Assembly: GCA_017642885.1 (NCBI GenBank)
Contig: JAEPOM010000002.1
Span: forward strand, 62,001-126,000
DNA length: 64,000 nucleotides
From: Henriciella sp.
Lineage (GTDB): Bacteria > Pseudomonadota > Alphaproteobacteria > Caulobacterales > Hyphomonadaceae
Direction: 5' to 3'
Part shown: positions 54,556 through 63,861 of the stretch, piece by piece
How positions within the stretch are numbered: the stretch's first letter is position 1
Layout of the letters: every line of letters begins with the position of its first letter
The notes under the pieces: generated by a model
Told to the model about the DNA's origin: nothing
Seen by the model: only the letters and a program-made list of their open reading frames with translations
Databases searched by the model: none
Position numbers and translations under genes: made by a program

Positions 54556-54635
54556 GTGCAGACAAAACAATCTAAACACTAGCAATCAACCCCGCCGCGC
54601 CCTACTCTTACCAGAGTTCAACGGGGAGATTGGGC

Positions 54636-55160
54636 TTGTCTCGTTTTGAAGATTTGATCTCAACGGTCGCGCAGTATCAGAATCTGGCCGCAGAGAATTA
54701 TTCTCGCGTGCGCACTCTGGCGGAAGAGCTTCGCGAAGGTCTCTGCGCCTATATCGGGTCAATTGATGGCGTTTGCGTTCGACTGGTGCCGCCAGCCGGC
54801 CCATTCGAGCCGAAAGACTATGGCGATCAGGCTTTCTCGGTTCCGCCAAAAGGATTTCGTCCGCTCGGTGCCATCCTGTTCGGTCTAGCTGTTCGTGTTT
54901 CAACCGGAACAGACTGGATGCGCGTCACGATGGAGTGCCAAAAGATCGGCGATGATTTCATCGCTCGCATCGTTGGCGGGGAAGAATACCGGCTATCCAT
55001 CCCTTTAAAGGACACTGACCCCGAGCCCTTTTATGATCACATATACGATCACGTACTCGACTGGTTCAAAACTCAGATCGAGCGCTATGAAGCCGGTGAC
55101 TATGGGGGGCGGGAAATCGGATTCGATATTTCCGGTTCCGACAATGAGGCGCTGACCTGA
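54636..55160 (+). CDS. Conserved hypothetical soluble protein
   Basis: 174 residues. Mixed alpha/beta, no membrane segment: RFEDLISTVAQYQNLAAENYSRVRTLAEELREGL helices then VRLVPPAGPFEP and WMRVTMECQKIGDDFIARIVGGEEY strands, and an acidic DPEPFYDHIYDHVLDWFK helix. No family recognised. TTG 54636 has GGGGAG seven bases upstream; TTG 54630 has none at proper distance. The antiporter gene follows 23 bp later, so they may be cotranscribed. Confidence 0.75.
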   Translation: MSRFEDLISTVAQYQNLAAENYSRVRTLAEELREGLCAYIGSIDGVCVRLVPPAGPFEPKDYGDQAFSVPPKGFRPLGAILFGLAVRVSTGTDWMRVTMECQKIGDDFIARIVGGEEYRLSIPLKDTDPEPFYDHIYDHVLDWFKTQIERYEAGDYGGREIGFDISGSDNEALT

Positions 55161-55183
55161 CCGGGTCGCAGCGAGGCGTATAG

Positions 55184-57079
55184 ATGGATATTGGAATTCT
55201 CCTGGCTGGGGCCGCCGGTAGCGATGTAATCTTCGCCTGTGCAATGATCGGATCGCTGGGCCTTGGCGCGCAATGGCTCGCCTGGCGACTACAGGCACCA
55301 GCCATTGTATTGATGTCGCTTGCCGGGCTCACCGTCGGTCCACTCTGGTCAGTCGTCTTTGGAACACCGCTACTGAGCCCGCAGGCCACGTTCGGAGACG
55401 TCTTCCGACCGATCGTCTCTCTCGCCGTGGCAGTGATCCTCTTCGAGGGCGGACTCGTCCTGAAGTTCGAGAACCTGCGCGAAGCCGGCGCTGCGGTGCG
55501 GCGCATGATCTTTATTGGCGGCCCGCTCGCCTGGATTATGGGTACATTCGCCGCCTATTACGCCGCGGGCCTGGACTGGGCGAGCGCTGTTGTGTTTGCA
55601 GGCGTCATGGTGGTCACCGGGCCAACTGTGATCATGCCACTGATGCGGCAGTCCAAACTGGGAGGACGTCCTGCCCAGTTCCTGAAATGGGAAGGCATCG
55701 TCAATGATCCGATCGGGGCGCTATTTGCTGTCGCATCGTTCGAGATTATTCGAGTCGCCTCGCAAGGCGAGAGTATCATTGGCGCTGGAATCTGGATCAT
55801 TGCGGCAGCCGCGTTGGGGACCATGCTCGGTGTCGCATTCGGATGGGGTATGTCGAAAGCTTTCCGCGAAGGCTGGACCCCGGAATACCTCAAGGCACCG
55901 TTGATCCTGGCATCGATTGTCCTGTGTTACGCACTTGCGGAACTGATCGAGAAAGAGATCGGCCTGGTTGCTGTGACAGCCTATGGCATGACCCTCGCGA
56001 ACTCCAAGCTGGCAGGTCTCACGGAGCTGCAAAAGTTTAAGGAAGACATCGCGGTACTGTTGGTTTCCGGTGTGTTTGTGATGCTCACTGCTGATCTTAC
56101 GCCAGCGATTATCAGCCAGGCGATCAATTGGAACACGTTCGCATTTCTGCTCTGTATGTTGTTCATCGTTCGCCCGCTTTCGGTGTGGATCTCGACTTAT
56201 GGCACTCTCGACCGAAAGGAAGCCATTCTGCTCGGCTGGATTGCGCCGCGCGGGATCGTTGCCGTGGCCGTCTCAGGTCTGTTTGGGTCGCTGCTGGTTG
56301 ATCTCTCCCGCGAAGGTCGTTTCTTCTTTGAAGGGGCCGATCAGATTACGCCGCTAGCCTTTGCCATGGTGTTCACCACAGTGGTCCTGCACGGCTTTAC
56401 CATTGGCCCACTGTCGCGCGGCCTGGGCCTCGCCCGCAAAGAAAAACCGGGTGTGCTAATGGTCGGCGCGAACGCCTGGAGCGTCCAGTTCGCCACGGCC
56501 CTGGAAAAGAGCGGTATCGATGTCATTGTGGCGGATAGCAATTATCGCCGCCTGAAATCCTCTCGCGACGCGGGGCTCGAAATCTTCATGGGCGAGGTGC
56601 TGTCAGAGGACGCTGAAATCAAGCTCGATCATGCACGATTCTCGACCGTCATCGCCCTGTCGACCAATGATTCCTACAATGCACTCGTGTGCAGCCACTT
56701 CGCCCCGGAAGTCGGACGACACATGGTCTATCAACTCTCTATCAGCGACGATGAGGAGAATGACGAGCGCGTAGTCAGCTCCAACGCCCGCGGGCGTACA
56801 CTTATTCGCCGTGGCCGGACCTATGACAGCCTGATCCGCGATCAGTATCGCGGTTGGGAATTCGCGCGGACGCCGCTGACCGACAAATATTCGCTTGAAC
56901 AGTTCCGAAAAGATCGCCCGAAGGCCGATATCGTTGCTGAACTCCGAACCGACGGCACTCTGGTTCTGCTAGGTCCCAATCGCGAAGCGCGCGGCGGGGA
57001 TGGCACGGTCCTGATCAGTTTCTCGCCCGAGCTGAAGGATGAAAAGCCAGCCGCCGATTTCGCGCCGCAGCCCGCTTAA
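55184..57079 (+). CDS. CPA1-type cation:proton antiporter with TrkA nucleotide-binding domain
   Basis: 631 residues. About 12 membrane helices in residues 1-410 with the antiporter core motif VTGPTVIMPLMRQSKL and WEGIVNDPIGALFAV (two conserved acidic residues for H+ exchange). A TrkA_N-type Rossmann domain follows from about 425 (VLMVGANAWSVQFATALEKSGIDVIVADSN), then a TrkA_C-like tail. Resembles NhaP/KefB-type Na+ or K+/H+ antiporters gated by nucleotides. GAGGCG lies before the ATG. Confidence 0.92.
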   Translation: MDIGILLAGAAGSDVIFACAMIGSLGLGAQWLAWRLQAPAIVLMSLAGLTVGPLWSVVFGTPLLSPQATFGDVFRPIVSLAVAVILFEGGLVLKFENLREAGAAVRRMIFIGGPLAWIMGTFAAYYAAGLDWASAVVFAGVMVVTGPTVIMPLMRQSKLGGRPAQFLKWEGIVNDPIGALFAVASFEIIRVASQGESIIGAGIWIIAAAALGTMLGVAFGWGMSKAFREGWTPEYLKAPLILASIVLCYALAELIEKEIGLVAVTAYGMTLANSKLAGLTELQKFKEDIAVLLVSGVFVMLTADLTPAIISQAINWNTFAFLLCMLFIVRPLSVWISTYGTLDRKEAILLGWIAPRGIVAVAVSGLFGSLLVDLSREGRFFFEGADQITPLAFAMVFTTVVLHGFTIGPLSRGLGLARKEKPGVLMVGANAWSVQFATALEKSGIDVIVADSNYRRLKSSRDAGLEIFMGEVLSEDAEIKLDHARFSTVIALSTNDSYNALVCSHFAPEVGRHMVYQLSISDDEENDERVVSSNARGRTLIRRGRTYDSLIRDQYRGWEFARTPLTDKYSLEQFRKDRPKADIVAELRTDGTLVLLGPNREARGGDGTVLISFSPELKDEKPAADFAPQPA

Positions 57080-57774
57080 GCCGCGCGCACTGCGTGCAAG
57101 TCCCGGCCGTGCTTACGAAGCCAGGCGCGCTCGCGCTTCCATGTCGAGCGACATGTTTCGACATGCGCCCAGAAAGCCGGACTGTGATTCATTTCCAATA
57201 AGTGCGCACATTCATGGGCGGCTACATAATCGAGCACTTCCGGCGGCGCCATGATCAGTCGCCAGGAAAATGCTAAGCGTCCATCGGACGTACAGGACCC
57301 CCATCGCGAGCGTGTGTCTTTCACTGTCACCCGCCGCGCTTCGACGCCAAGCTGGTCACAGTAGCGAATCACTGCAGCGCTGAGATCCTGTTTGGCTGCA
57401 TTTTTCAAATAGCGCTCTACCCGCCGCCCGATTGTTTCAGGTAGGCCCGGCACAGACAGCACTTGGGGCTCGCCGGGGACGAGCTTCGCAACGCGCCCCT
57501 GGCCTTCAAGCGTGATGCGGCACGCTTCGCCGCGCAACTTGAAGACACCGCCATCCTCAAGCACCAAATGCTCCGGAAGCGCTTGTAAATGCTTCGCAAT
57601 CCAGTCGAGCCGGTCACGTGCAAATTCTGCCGCCTCACCAATCTTGCGTTTGCTCGGCGCGATCGCGACAGCCTCTCGATTGCGCTCATCGAGTCGCAGA
57701 ATCAGACGCCGCGCTTTGGGGTTAACTTCGAGGCGAACATGAATCGTTTGGCCACTTTTCGTAACCAACGCCAT
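57076..57774 (-). CDS. YgjP-type (DUF45) zinc metalloprotease
   Basis: 232 residues. The family region SRWGSCTSDGRLAFSWRLIMAPPEVLDYVAAHECAHLLEMNHSP has the zinc-binding H-E-C-A-H motif and downstream His, as in YgjP/WSS1-related peptidases. Start ATG 57774 follows AAAGGCGA. Its stop overlaps the antiporter stop. Confidence 0.88.
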   Translation of the reverse strand: MALVTKSGQTIHVRLEVNPKARRLILRLDERNREAVAIAPSKRKIGEAAEFARDRLDWIAKHLQALPEHLVLEDGGVFKLRGEACRITLEGQGRVAKLVPGEPQVLSVPGLPETIGRRVERYLKNAAKQDLSAAVIRYCDQLGVEARRVTVKDTRSRWGSCTSDGRLAFSWRLIMAPPEVLDYVAAHECAHLLEMNHSPAFWAHVETCRSTWKRERAWLRKHGRDLHAVRAA

Positions 57775-57862
57775 CTTGTCGCCTTTATCGATAATCATTA
57801 AATACGCCTCGACAGATTTGTGCGATATGTCTAATGGAAACCGCCTAACTAGGGAATCGACT

Positions 57863-59440
57863 ATGAAGAAATTAATGTTTGGTGCAGCAGCACTGGCTCT
57901 GGTGACGGCTTGTGGCCAGGGTGACAAGCCGACAGAAGTGAACATCGAAGAGCCAAAGCTGAAAGAGCTAAGCGTGCGCGCCGGCGATCCCGCCGAAGCC
58001 GCTCAAGCCCTGGCCGCGATGTCTCTGAGCGAAAGCGGCGGCCTTTTGTCGTTTGCCGGAACCACCACAGACGGGGCATCGGCCACGTTCACTGACCTGA
58101 CCATTACAGGCGAAGATGCCGTAAAAGTTGGTTCTCTCGTCTTTGAAGGCCTCGACATGGACAATGGTCAGGCCAATTTCGGTAAGATGAGCCTGAACAA
58201 TATCTCGATCTCCGAAGAAGGCGAAGATGTTGCGGTCAATCTCGGCTCGATCGAACTGGTCAATCCTTCACCCGAACTGGCTGCCTGGCTCGCTGCGGGT
58301 CTGAATGGCCAGGAGGCGCCTTTCCCATCCGCTGAGAACATCGTGTTTGACAGCTGGTCGATTAACGGCCTCACCGGTGACTTCGCCGATCCTGAGGCAG
58401 ACGGCACATTCGGGATCGACAAGATCGAAATCCGCGACATGGTCGACCTCAAGGCCGCCAAAGCCGTGATTAGCGGCTTGTCGCTGAACGGCACGGATGC
58501 CAGCGAAGGCATGAATTTCGACATCAAACTCGGCGGCATGACAGCTACGAATGTCGACGCCAAGTTCGTTAAGGCGATCCAGGAAAATGTCGGCGACGAA
58601 GAAGCCCTGATGTCAGCTGTTATGGATCTCGCTTACGAGAATCCAATGGAGCCTGGCTATGACAGCTTCACGCTGAGCGATTTCACAGCCGATGTCGGTG
58701 GCGCGTCTTTCGCCATTCCAAGCATCGTTTCTGGTGTTGAGCGCAACGCAGCTGGCCAGCCAACTAAGTTTGTCACCCAGCCTTACTCGATGACGCTGAA
58801 AGCAGATGCTGCGGGCGGCGAAGTCGGCGAAGCCCTGCTTCAGGGCCTCAGCGTGGTTGGATATGAAGAGCTTGAGCTGAAAGGCGCAAGTGTAGCTTCA
58901 TATGATCCAGACAAAGACATCGTTTCGTTTGATGCTGGCTCTAACTATCTCGAGCTGGTCGACGGCGCCAAGTTCAGCTTTGGCGGCAAGATTGAAGGCT
59001 ACAGCTCGTACGCCAAAGAAGCTGCTACGGCATTCAATTTTGAAGACCTCGCCGCTGGTGCCGAGCCGGACCCAACCGCCATGACTGACGCGATGGGCAA
59101 ATTGACGATCCACGGGTTCGAGTTCTCAATTGATGACAACTCGCTCCTCGATCGCGCTTTCAACGCCGCGGCGACCTCTCAAGGCGCCGATCCGGCTGAG
59201 CTCAAGTCTCAGATCGGCATGGGCCTCGCCATGGCACCGATGATGGCCCAAGGCTCTGGGGTCGATATGGCACTGGTTTCTGAAGCCACAGGCGCTCTGT
59301 CCAAGTTCATCAGCGATGGTGGCACACTGACGCTTAAGCTGGATCCATCGACACCGCTTTCCGTTGCTTCGATGATGGAAAACCCGGATCCGGCCGCATA
59401 CACCAAAGACTCTCTGGGCTTCACAGCGACACAAAAATAG
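57863..59440 (+). CDS. Large acidic lipoprotein of unknown function
   Basis: 525 residues. Signal peptide ending in lipobox LVTACGQ (lipidated Cys at about residue 17), then a Gly/Ser/Asp-rich body with alternating short strands (FAGTTTDGASATFTDLTITGEDAVKVGSL; DIKLGGMTATNVDAKFVKAIQ; DAGSNYLELVDGAKFSFGGKIEG), suggesting repeated beta modules. Not recognised as a known family. AGGGA before ATG 57863. A terminator follows 28 bp after the stop. Confidence 0.8.
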   Translation: MKKLMFGAAALALVTACGQGDKPTEVNIEEPKLKELSVRAGDPAEAAQALAAMSLSESGGLLSFAGTTTDGASATFTDLTITGEDAVKVGSLVFEGLDMDNGQANFGKMSLNNISISEEGEDVAVNLGSIELVNPSPELAAWLAAGLNGQEAPFPSAENIVFDSWSINGLTGDFADPEADGTFGIDKIEIRDMVDLKAAKAVISGLSLNGTDASEGMNFDIKLGGMTATNVDAKFVKAIQENVGDEEALMSAVMDLAYENPMEPGYDSFTLSDFTADVGGASFAIPSIVSGVERNAAGQPTKFVTQPYSMTLKADAAGGEVGEALLQGLSVVGYEELELKGASVASYDPDKDIVSFDAGSNYLELVDGAKFSFGGKIEGYSSYAKEAATAFNFEDLAAGAEPDPTAMTDAMGKLTIHGFEFSIDDNSLLDRAFNAAATSQGADPAELKSQIGMGLAMAPMMAQGSGVDMALVSEATGALSKFISDGGTLTLKLDPSTPLSVASMMENPDPAAYTKDSLGFTATQK

Positions 59441-59468
59441 TCGCTGCTCAGGGTCTAACCCAATCGAC

Positions 59469-59506
59469 AAAGCGCGCGGTGTTCAGCATCGCGCGCTTTT
59501 CTTTTA
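59469..59506 (+). terminator. Rho-independent terminator after the large lipoprotein gene
   Basis: AAAGCGCGCG pairs with CGCGCGCTTT over an 11-base loop, then TTTTCTTTTATC. Separates the lipoprotein gene from ymdB. Confidence 0.85.
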
Positions 59507-59532
59507 TCCACTGAAGACGCATAAGGGCGCAC

Positions 59533-60357
59533 ATGAAACTCGCATTCTTCGGAGATGTCGTCGGCAAACCAGGCCGGCAAGCCGTGCTCGATCACCTTCC
59601 GGGCGTGCGCTCTGACCTTGGCCTCGATTTCGTTGTGGTGAACGCTGAAAACGCCGCGGGCGGATTCGGCTTGACCGAGAAAATCGCGAATGAGTTCTTC
59701 GATGCTGGCGCCGACTGCCTGACGCTTGGCGATCATGCCTGGGACCAGCGCGAGGCCCTCACCTATATTGAGCGCGAACCTCGGCTGTTGAGGCCGGTAA
59801 ACTATCCCGAAGCCGCAAATGCGCCCGGCCAGGGATCACACCTGTTCGTTCTACCGGATGGGCGGCGCGTCGGCGTCATCCAGGCGCAAGGGATCGTGTT
59901 CATGAAGCAATTGCTGGAGAACCCGTTCGGCGCCGTCGACGAAGCCCTCGACGCAATGCCGCTCGGCTCCGTCGCCGACGCCGTGATCGTCGACATGCAT
60001 TGCGAGGCGACGTCTGAGAAAATGGCGATGGGGCATCACTGCGATGGCCGCGCCAGCCTGGTCGTTGGGAGCCACACTCATGTTCCCACGGCTGATCACA
60101 TGATCCTGGTGGACGGCACGGCCTATCAGAGCGATGCTGGCATGTGCGGCGACTATGACAGCGTCATTGGTATGCAGAAGGATAACTCCCTCCGCCGGTT
60201 CGCGACGCAGCTGCCCGGTCAACGCTATGAGCCAGCGCTGGGCGAAGGCACGCTTTGCGGCTTGTTTGTAGAGACCGACGATGCCACCGGCCTCGCCAAA
60301 CGCTGCGAACCGATCCGGGTCGGTGGGCGATTGAGCCAATTGCTGCCCGCCCTTTGA
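59533..60357 (+). CDS. ymdB: YmdB-family metallophosphoesterase
   Basis: 274 residues of the TIGR00282 family. Metal ligands by YmdB numbering: D8 in FFGDVVG, E39-N40 in NAENAAGG, position 67-68 in TLGDHAWDQRE, His in DMHCEATSEK and GSHTHVPTAD. Position 67, Asn in the usual G-N-H, is Asp here. Bacillus YmdB is a 2',3'-cyclic nucleotide phosphodiesterase; the role here is inferred from family. It precedes the YebC gene. Confidence 0.9.
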   Translation: MKLAFFGDVVGKPGRQAVLDHLPGVRSDLGLDFVVVNAENAAGGFGLTEKIANEFFDAGADCLTLGDHAWDQREALTYIEREPRLLRPVNYPEAANAPGQGSHLFVLPDGRRVGVIQAQGIVFMKQLLENPFGAVDEALDAMPLGSVADAVIVDMHCEATSEKMAMGHHCDGRASLVVGSHTHVPTADHMILVDGTAYQSDAGMCGDYDSVIGMQKDNSLRRFATQLPGQRYEPALGEGTLCGLFVETDDATGLAKRCEPIRVGGRLSQLLPAL

Positions 60358-60415
60358 TCTCCGACGCGAGCTGAGTTAAGCAGCCGACACCGAGTTCTTA
60401 CCGCAGGAGCCCCCG

Positions 60416-61168
60416 ATGGCTGGCCATAGTAAATGGGCAAATATTCAGCACCGAAAAGGTGCGCAGGACAAGAAGCGGGCGGCGCTGTTTTCGCGCCTGT
60501 CCAAAGAGATCACCATCGCTTCCAAAATGGGCGGTCCTGACCCGGACGGAAACCCTCGCTTGCGCCTTGCCATCGCTAACGCGCGCGGACAGTCCATGCC
60601 GAAGGACAATATCAAACGCGCCGTCGACAAGGGCCAGGGCGGCGGCGGCGAAGACTATGTCGACATTCGCTATGAAGGCTTTGGACCCGGCGGCGTGGGC
60701 GTCATTGTTGAAGCTTCCACGGACAATAAGAACCGTGCGGCAAGCGAAATCCGTACCGCGTTCTCAAAGAATGGCGGCAATCTCGGAGAAACGGGATCCG
60801 TTTCATTTGGATTTGAGAATGTTGGCGAAATCCACTTCCCGTTGGAAGCCGGCGATGAAGACACGATCATGGAAGCCGCGCTCGAAGCGGGCGCCAGCGA
60901 TATTGTTACCGATGAAGAGGGACACTTCATCTATACCGAACGCGAGGACCTGTCAGACGTCGCCTCTGCGCTTGAAGGCAAGTTTGGCGAGGTGGAAGCA
61001 AAGTCGACCAAACTGATCTGGAAACCGCAAAACACGGTTCCGGTTGAAGGCGACGATGCCGACACATTGATGCGCCTTCTCGACGTGCTCGATGACCTCG
61101 ATGATGTCGCGAACATTTACGACAATTCAGAAATTTCTGCCGCAGAAATGGAACGTCTCGCCGGTTAG
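60416..61168 (+). CDS. yebC: YebC/PmpR-family translation/transcription factor
   Basis: 250 residues, canonical YebC: MAGHSKWANIQHRKGAQDKKR at the N-terminus, MPKDNIKRAVDKGQGG, YEGFGPGGVGVIVE, NGGNLGETGSVSF and the C-terminal MRLLDVLDDLDDVANIYDN. Mitochondrial TACO1 and bacterial YebC help ribosomes through proline-rich stretches. AGGAG six bases before the ATG. RuvC, a frequent neighbour, is absent here. Confidence 0.96.
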   Translation: MAGHSKWANIQHRKGAQDKKRAALFSRLSKEITIASKMGGPDPDGNPRLRLAIANARGQSMPKDNIKRAVDKGQGGGGEDYVDIRYEGFGPGGVGVIVEASTDNKNRAASEIRTAFSKNGGNLGETGSVSFGFENVGEIHFPLEAGDEDTIMEAALEAGASDIVTDEEGHFIYTEREDLSDVASALEGKFGEVEAKSTKLIWKPQNTVPVEGDDADTLMRLLDVLDDLDDVANIYDNSEISAAEMERLAG

Positions 61169-61279
61169 GTGACGTATTCCGATCACGGCCGAACAAATAT
61201 CTGTGAAAAATGAGAAATCCACTCGCAATTTGTGATGCGACTCGTCATATGCGCTGAACTACCGAAACCAAAATTCGAG

Positions 61280-61933
61280 ATGATGATGCTGAAACTCACA
61301 CATCCTTTGTCGATCGCCCTGATGGCTGGCGGTCTTGCTGCAGCGGCAAGCTTTGTTTTTTCTGCCTTTGCTGAAAACAGTCCCGCTTCGATCGCAGACA
61401 ATCAAAATCTCAAAACGGCGATTTTCGCTGGCGGATGCTTCTGGTGCGTGGAAAGTGATTTCGACAAGCTGGACGGCGTATTGGAAACCGTATCCGGATA
61501 TACGGGCGGCGCCACCACGAACCCGACCTACAAGACCCATACAAAACAGGGTCACCTGGAAGCCGTGAAAGTCGTCTACGACTCTTCCAAAGTCGAGTAT
61601 GGCGAACTGGTCGATTATTTCATCCGCCACATAGATCCAACCGATGATGGCGGACAATTCTGCGATCGCGGTAATTCCTATCGCACCGCCGTGTTCGTCG
61701 ATGATGCCGGCGAGCGCGCCGAAGCTGAAGCTCAGTTTGAGACCATCAACCGGGCAGGCATCCTTCCGGCCCCGATTGTCACCCGTGTTCTCGACGAAAC
61801 AACTTTCTACGACGCCGAGACCTATCACCAGAATTACTACCAGAAGAACCCAGCGCGCTATAAGCTTTACCGGGTTGGTTGCGGACGCGATAAGCGTGTA
61901 GCCGAAGTCTGGTCCGGTGAAGGCGAGAGCTAA
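61280..61933 (+). CDS. msrA: Peptide methionine-S-oxide reductase, MsrA, exported form
   Basis: 217 residues. N-terminal signal or anchor (HPLSIALMAGGLAAAASFVFSAFA), then the catalytic domain with GGCFWC (nucleophile Cys), GYTGGATTNPTYK, HLEAVKVVYD, DRGNSYRTAVF and a C-terminal Cys near GCGRDKR that can act as resolving residue. Repairs oxidised methionine in the periplasm. Any of three consecutive ATGs (61280-61286) may start. Confidence 0.92.
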   Translation: MMMLKLTHPLSIALMAGGLAAAASFVFSAFAENSPASIADNQNLKTAIFAGGCFWCVESDFDKLDGVLETVSGYTGGATTNPTYKTHTKQGHLEAVKVVYDSSKVEYGELVDYFIRHIDPTDDGGQFCDRGNSYRTAVFVDDAGERAEAEAQFETINRAGILPAPIVTRVLDETTFYDAETYHQNYYQKNPARYKLYRVGCGRDKRVAEVWSGEGES

Positions 61934-62031
61934 ACTTCTAGCTTATCAATTCCCTCGAAACAGCTGCGCGGCTTGCAGAGTATCACCAGAGGTCCCAAAT
62001 AGGCGTCTGTTGAACGACTGGGTGCAAAAAC

Positions 62032-62922
62032 ATGACTGACACGGCTGCGAGCGAACACATCAAAGACTCTTCAGATCAGGCCTTCATGGCCGACGTCGTT
62101 GAGGCCTCGAACACGCAACCTGTTCTGGTTGATTTCTGGGCGCCTTGGTGTGGTCCTTGCCGAACGCTGACCCCGACGCTTGAAAAGGTCGTCAACGATC
62201 ACGGCGGCAAGGTTAAACTGGTCAAAATCAATACTGAAGAGCATCCCGGTGTCGCTGGGCAAATGGGTGTGCGCTCCATCCCATCGGTTTTCGCGTTTGA
62301 TAAAGGCCGCCCGGTGAATGGGTTTCAGGGCGCGTTGCCCGAAAGCCAGGTGCGCCAATTCGTTCAGGATATCCTCGGCGGGACGGACGGTGCCAAGCAA
62401 TTGACCGAAGCGCTGGAGCAGGCTGAAGCAGCTGCGCAATCAGGCGATATCGGCACGGCCGCGCAGCTCTATGGCGCGGTAATGGAAGCAGACCCGACCA
62501 ATGCAACTGCGATTGCCGGTCTCGCAAGATGCTATCTCGCCAATGGTGACCATGATCGCGCGCGTCAAATCCTCGATATGGCACCGGAAGACAAGGTCAA
62601 CGATGCGGCGATCAAGTCCGTTCGCACCGCGCTCGACCTGATGGCAGACACGCCGCTGGACGAAGACATGGCAAGCGCCAAGGAAACCGTTGCTGCTGAT
62701 CCTGGAAACCATGATGCGCGCTTCGAGCTTGCCGAAAAACTGATCGGGCAAGGCAAGAACGCGGCGGCTGTCGATCACTTGATGACGATTCTGACCGACA
62801 ATCTCGAATGGGGTGAAGGCAAAGCGAAAGCCAAGCTGCTGGAGATCTTTGAAGCTGCGGGGCCGAAAGATCCTCTAACGGTCGAAGGTCGCCGCCGCCT
62901 CGGTTCACTCATGTTTTCGTGA
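62032..62922 (+). CDS. cnoX: Thioredoxin-TPR fusion, CnoX (YbbN) family
   Basis: 296 residues. Thioredoxin domain at about 20-120 with an active WCGPC site (FWAPWCGPCRTLTPTLEKVV), followed by TPR helices (AAAQSGDIGTAAQLYGAVMEADPTNATAIAGLARCYLA, DAGNHDARFELAEKLIGQG-like). CnoX combines thioredoxin and holdase activity and hands proteins to GroEL or DnaK; unlike the E. coli protein, this one keeps both active-site Cys, as in Caulobacter. Confidence 0.92.
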   Translation: MTDTAASEHIKDSSDQAFMADVVEASNTQPVLVDFWAPWCGPCRTLTPTLEKVVNDHGGKVKLVKINTEEHPGVAGQMGVRSIPSVFAFDKGRPVNGFQGALPESQVRQFVQDILGGTDGAKQLTEALEQAEAAAQSGDIGTAAQLYGAVMEADPTNATAIAGLARCYLANGDHDRARQILDMAPEDKVNDAAIKSVRTALDLMADTPLDEDMASAKETVAADPGNHDARFELAEKLIGQGKNAAAVDHLMTILTDNLEWGEGKAKAKLLEIFEAAGPKDPLTVEGRRRLGSLMFS

Positions 62923-62998
62923 TCTTACGCATTCACAACTCGCCCAATCTCCGTTTCGGTCCATAATGTGATATTAGGACTGAAAGCGAGAAAGATCT

Positions 62999-63649
62999 GT
63001 GACCATCGAAACCTATCGCAAGCTCTCCGATCTGCCGGAAACGATACCTGTGTTTCCGCTCGCCGGCGTGCTGCTATTTCCGCGTTGGTCCCTGCCTCTG
63101 AACGTTTTCGAACCCCGCTATCTGAACATGATTGATGACGCGATGCGCGGCGATCGCTTGATTGGCATGATCCAATCGCAAGGCGGTGATCGCACGACAC
63201 CAGAACTGGCCACCGCCGGATGCGCCGGGCGGATCACGTCCTATTCGGAAACCGATGATGGCCGCTACCTGATCTCGCTGACCGGGATCTGCCGGTTCGG
63301 TGTACACGAGGAGCTCACCGTCGAAACACCCTACCGACAGGTGCGCCCGGATTGGCAATTGTTTGGCACTGATTTAATCGCACCGCCAGAGCCCGAGCTC
63401 CCACTCCGCCCGGACCTCGTTCGCGCCTTGCGGCGATATACCCAGATCAATGCCCTCGAAGTCGACTGGGAGGCGGTTGAGAACGCTCCTATGGAGACGC
63501 TGATCAACGCGCTCTGCGCCGGTTGCCCGTTTGGTCCGCTGGAAAAGCAGGCCCTTCTCGAGGCACCCGGGGTGACCGAGCGGGCACAAACCCTGATCGC
63601 GCTGCTTGACATGGACATGCCAGGCGATGACAGCTCCACTTTGCAATGA
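62999..63649 (+). CDS. LON substrate-binding-domain protein
   Basis: 216 residues from GTG 62999. Resembles the N-terminal domain of Lon protease ([34 protein letters not shown], then [19 protein letters not shown]) without the ATPase or protease parts. Found in many alphaproteobacteria next to Trm112 and DUF971 genes; function unknown. Its stop overlaps the Trm112 start (ATGA). Confidence 0.9.
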   Translation: MTIETYRKLSDLPETIPVFPLAGVLLFPRWSLPLNVFEPRYLNMIDDAMRGDRLIGMIQSQGGDRTTPELATAGCAGRITSYSETDDGRYLISLTGICRFGVHEELTVETPYRQVRPDWQLFGTDLIAPPEPELPLRPDLVRALRRYTQINALEVDWEAVENAPMETLINALCAGCPFGPLEKQALLEAPGVTERAQTLIALLDMDMPGDDSSTLQ

Positions 63650-63861
63650 CTGATACACCCGATGATACGTCCGCCGCGCCATGCGGCGTTAGCCCACGTC
63701 TTCTTGAGCTGCTGATTTGCCCGGTAACGGGCGGGCCGCTGATCTTTGATCGTGACGCGTGCGAGCTGGTCTCAAAAAAGGCCAAGCTTGCCTTTCCGAT
63801 CAAGGATGGCCTGCCAATCATGCTGGAAAGCGAAGCCCGCGATCTGGAGGTCTCCTCATGA
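63646..63861 (+). CDS. Trm112-family protein
   Basis: 71 residues with the Trm112 core [17 protein letters not shown] and [19 protein letters not shown]. Only one Cys remains of the zinc ribbon. Eukaryotic Trm112 activates methyltransferases; the bacterial role is inferred. ATGA overlaps on both sides. Confidence 0.9.
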   Translation: MTDTPDDTSAAPCGVSPRLLELLICPVTGGPLIFDRDACELVSKKAKLAFPIKDGLPIMLESEARDLEVSS

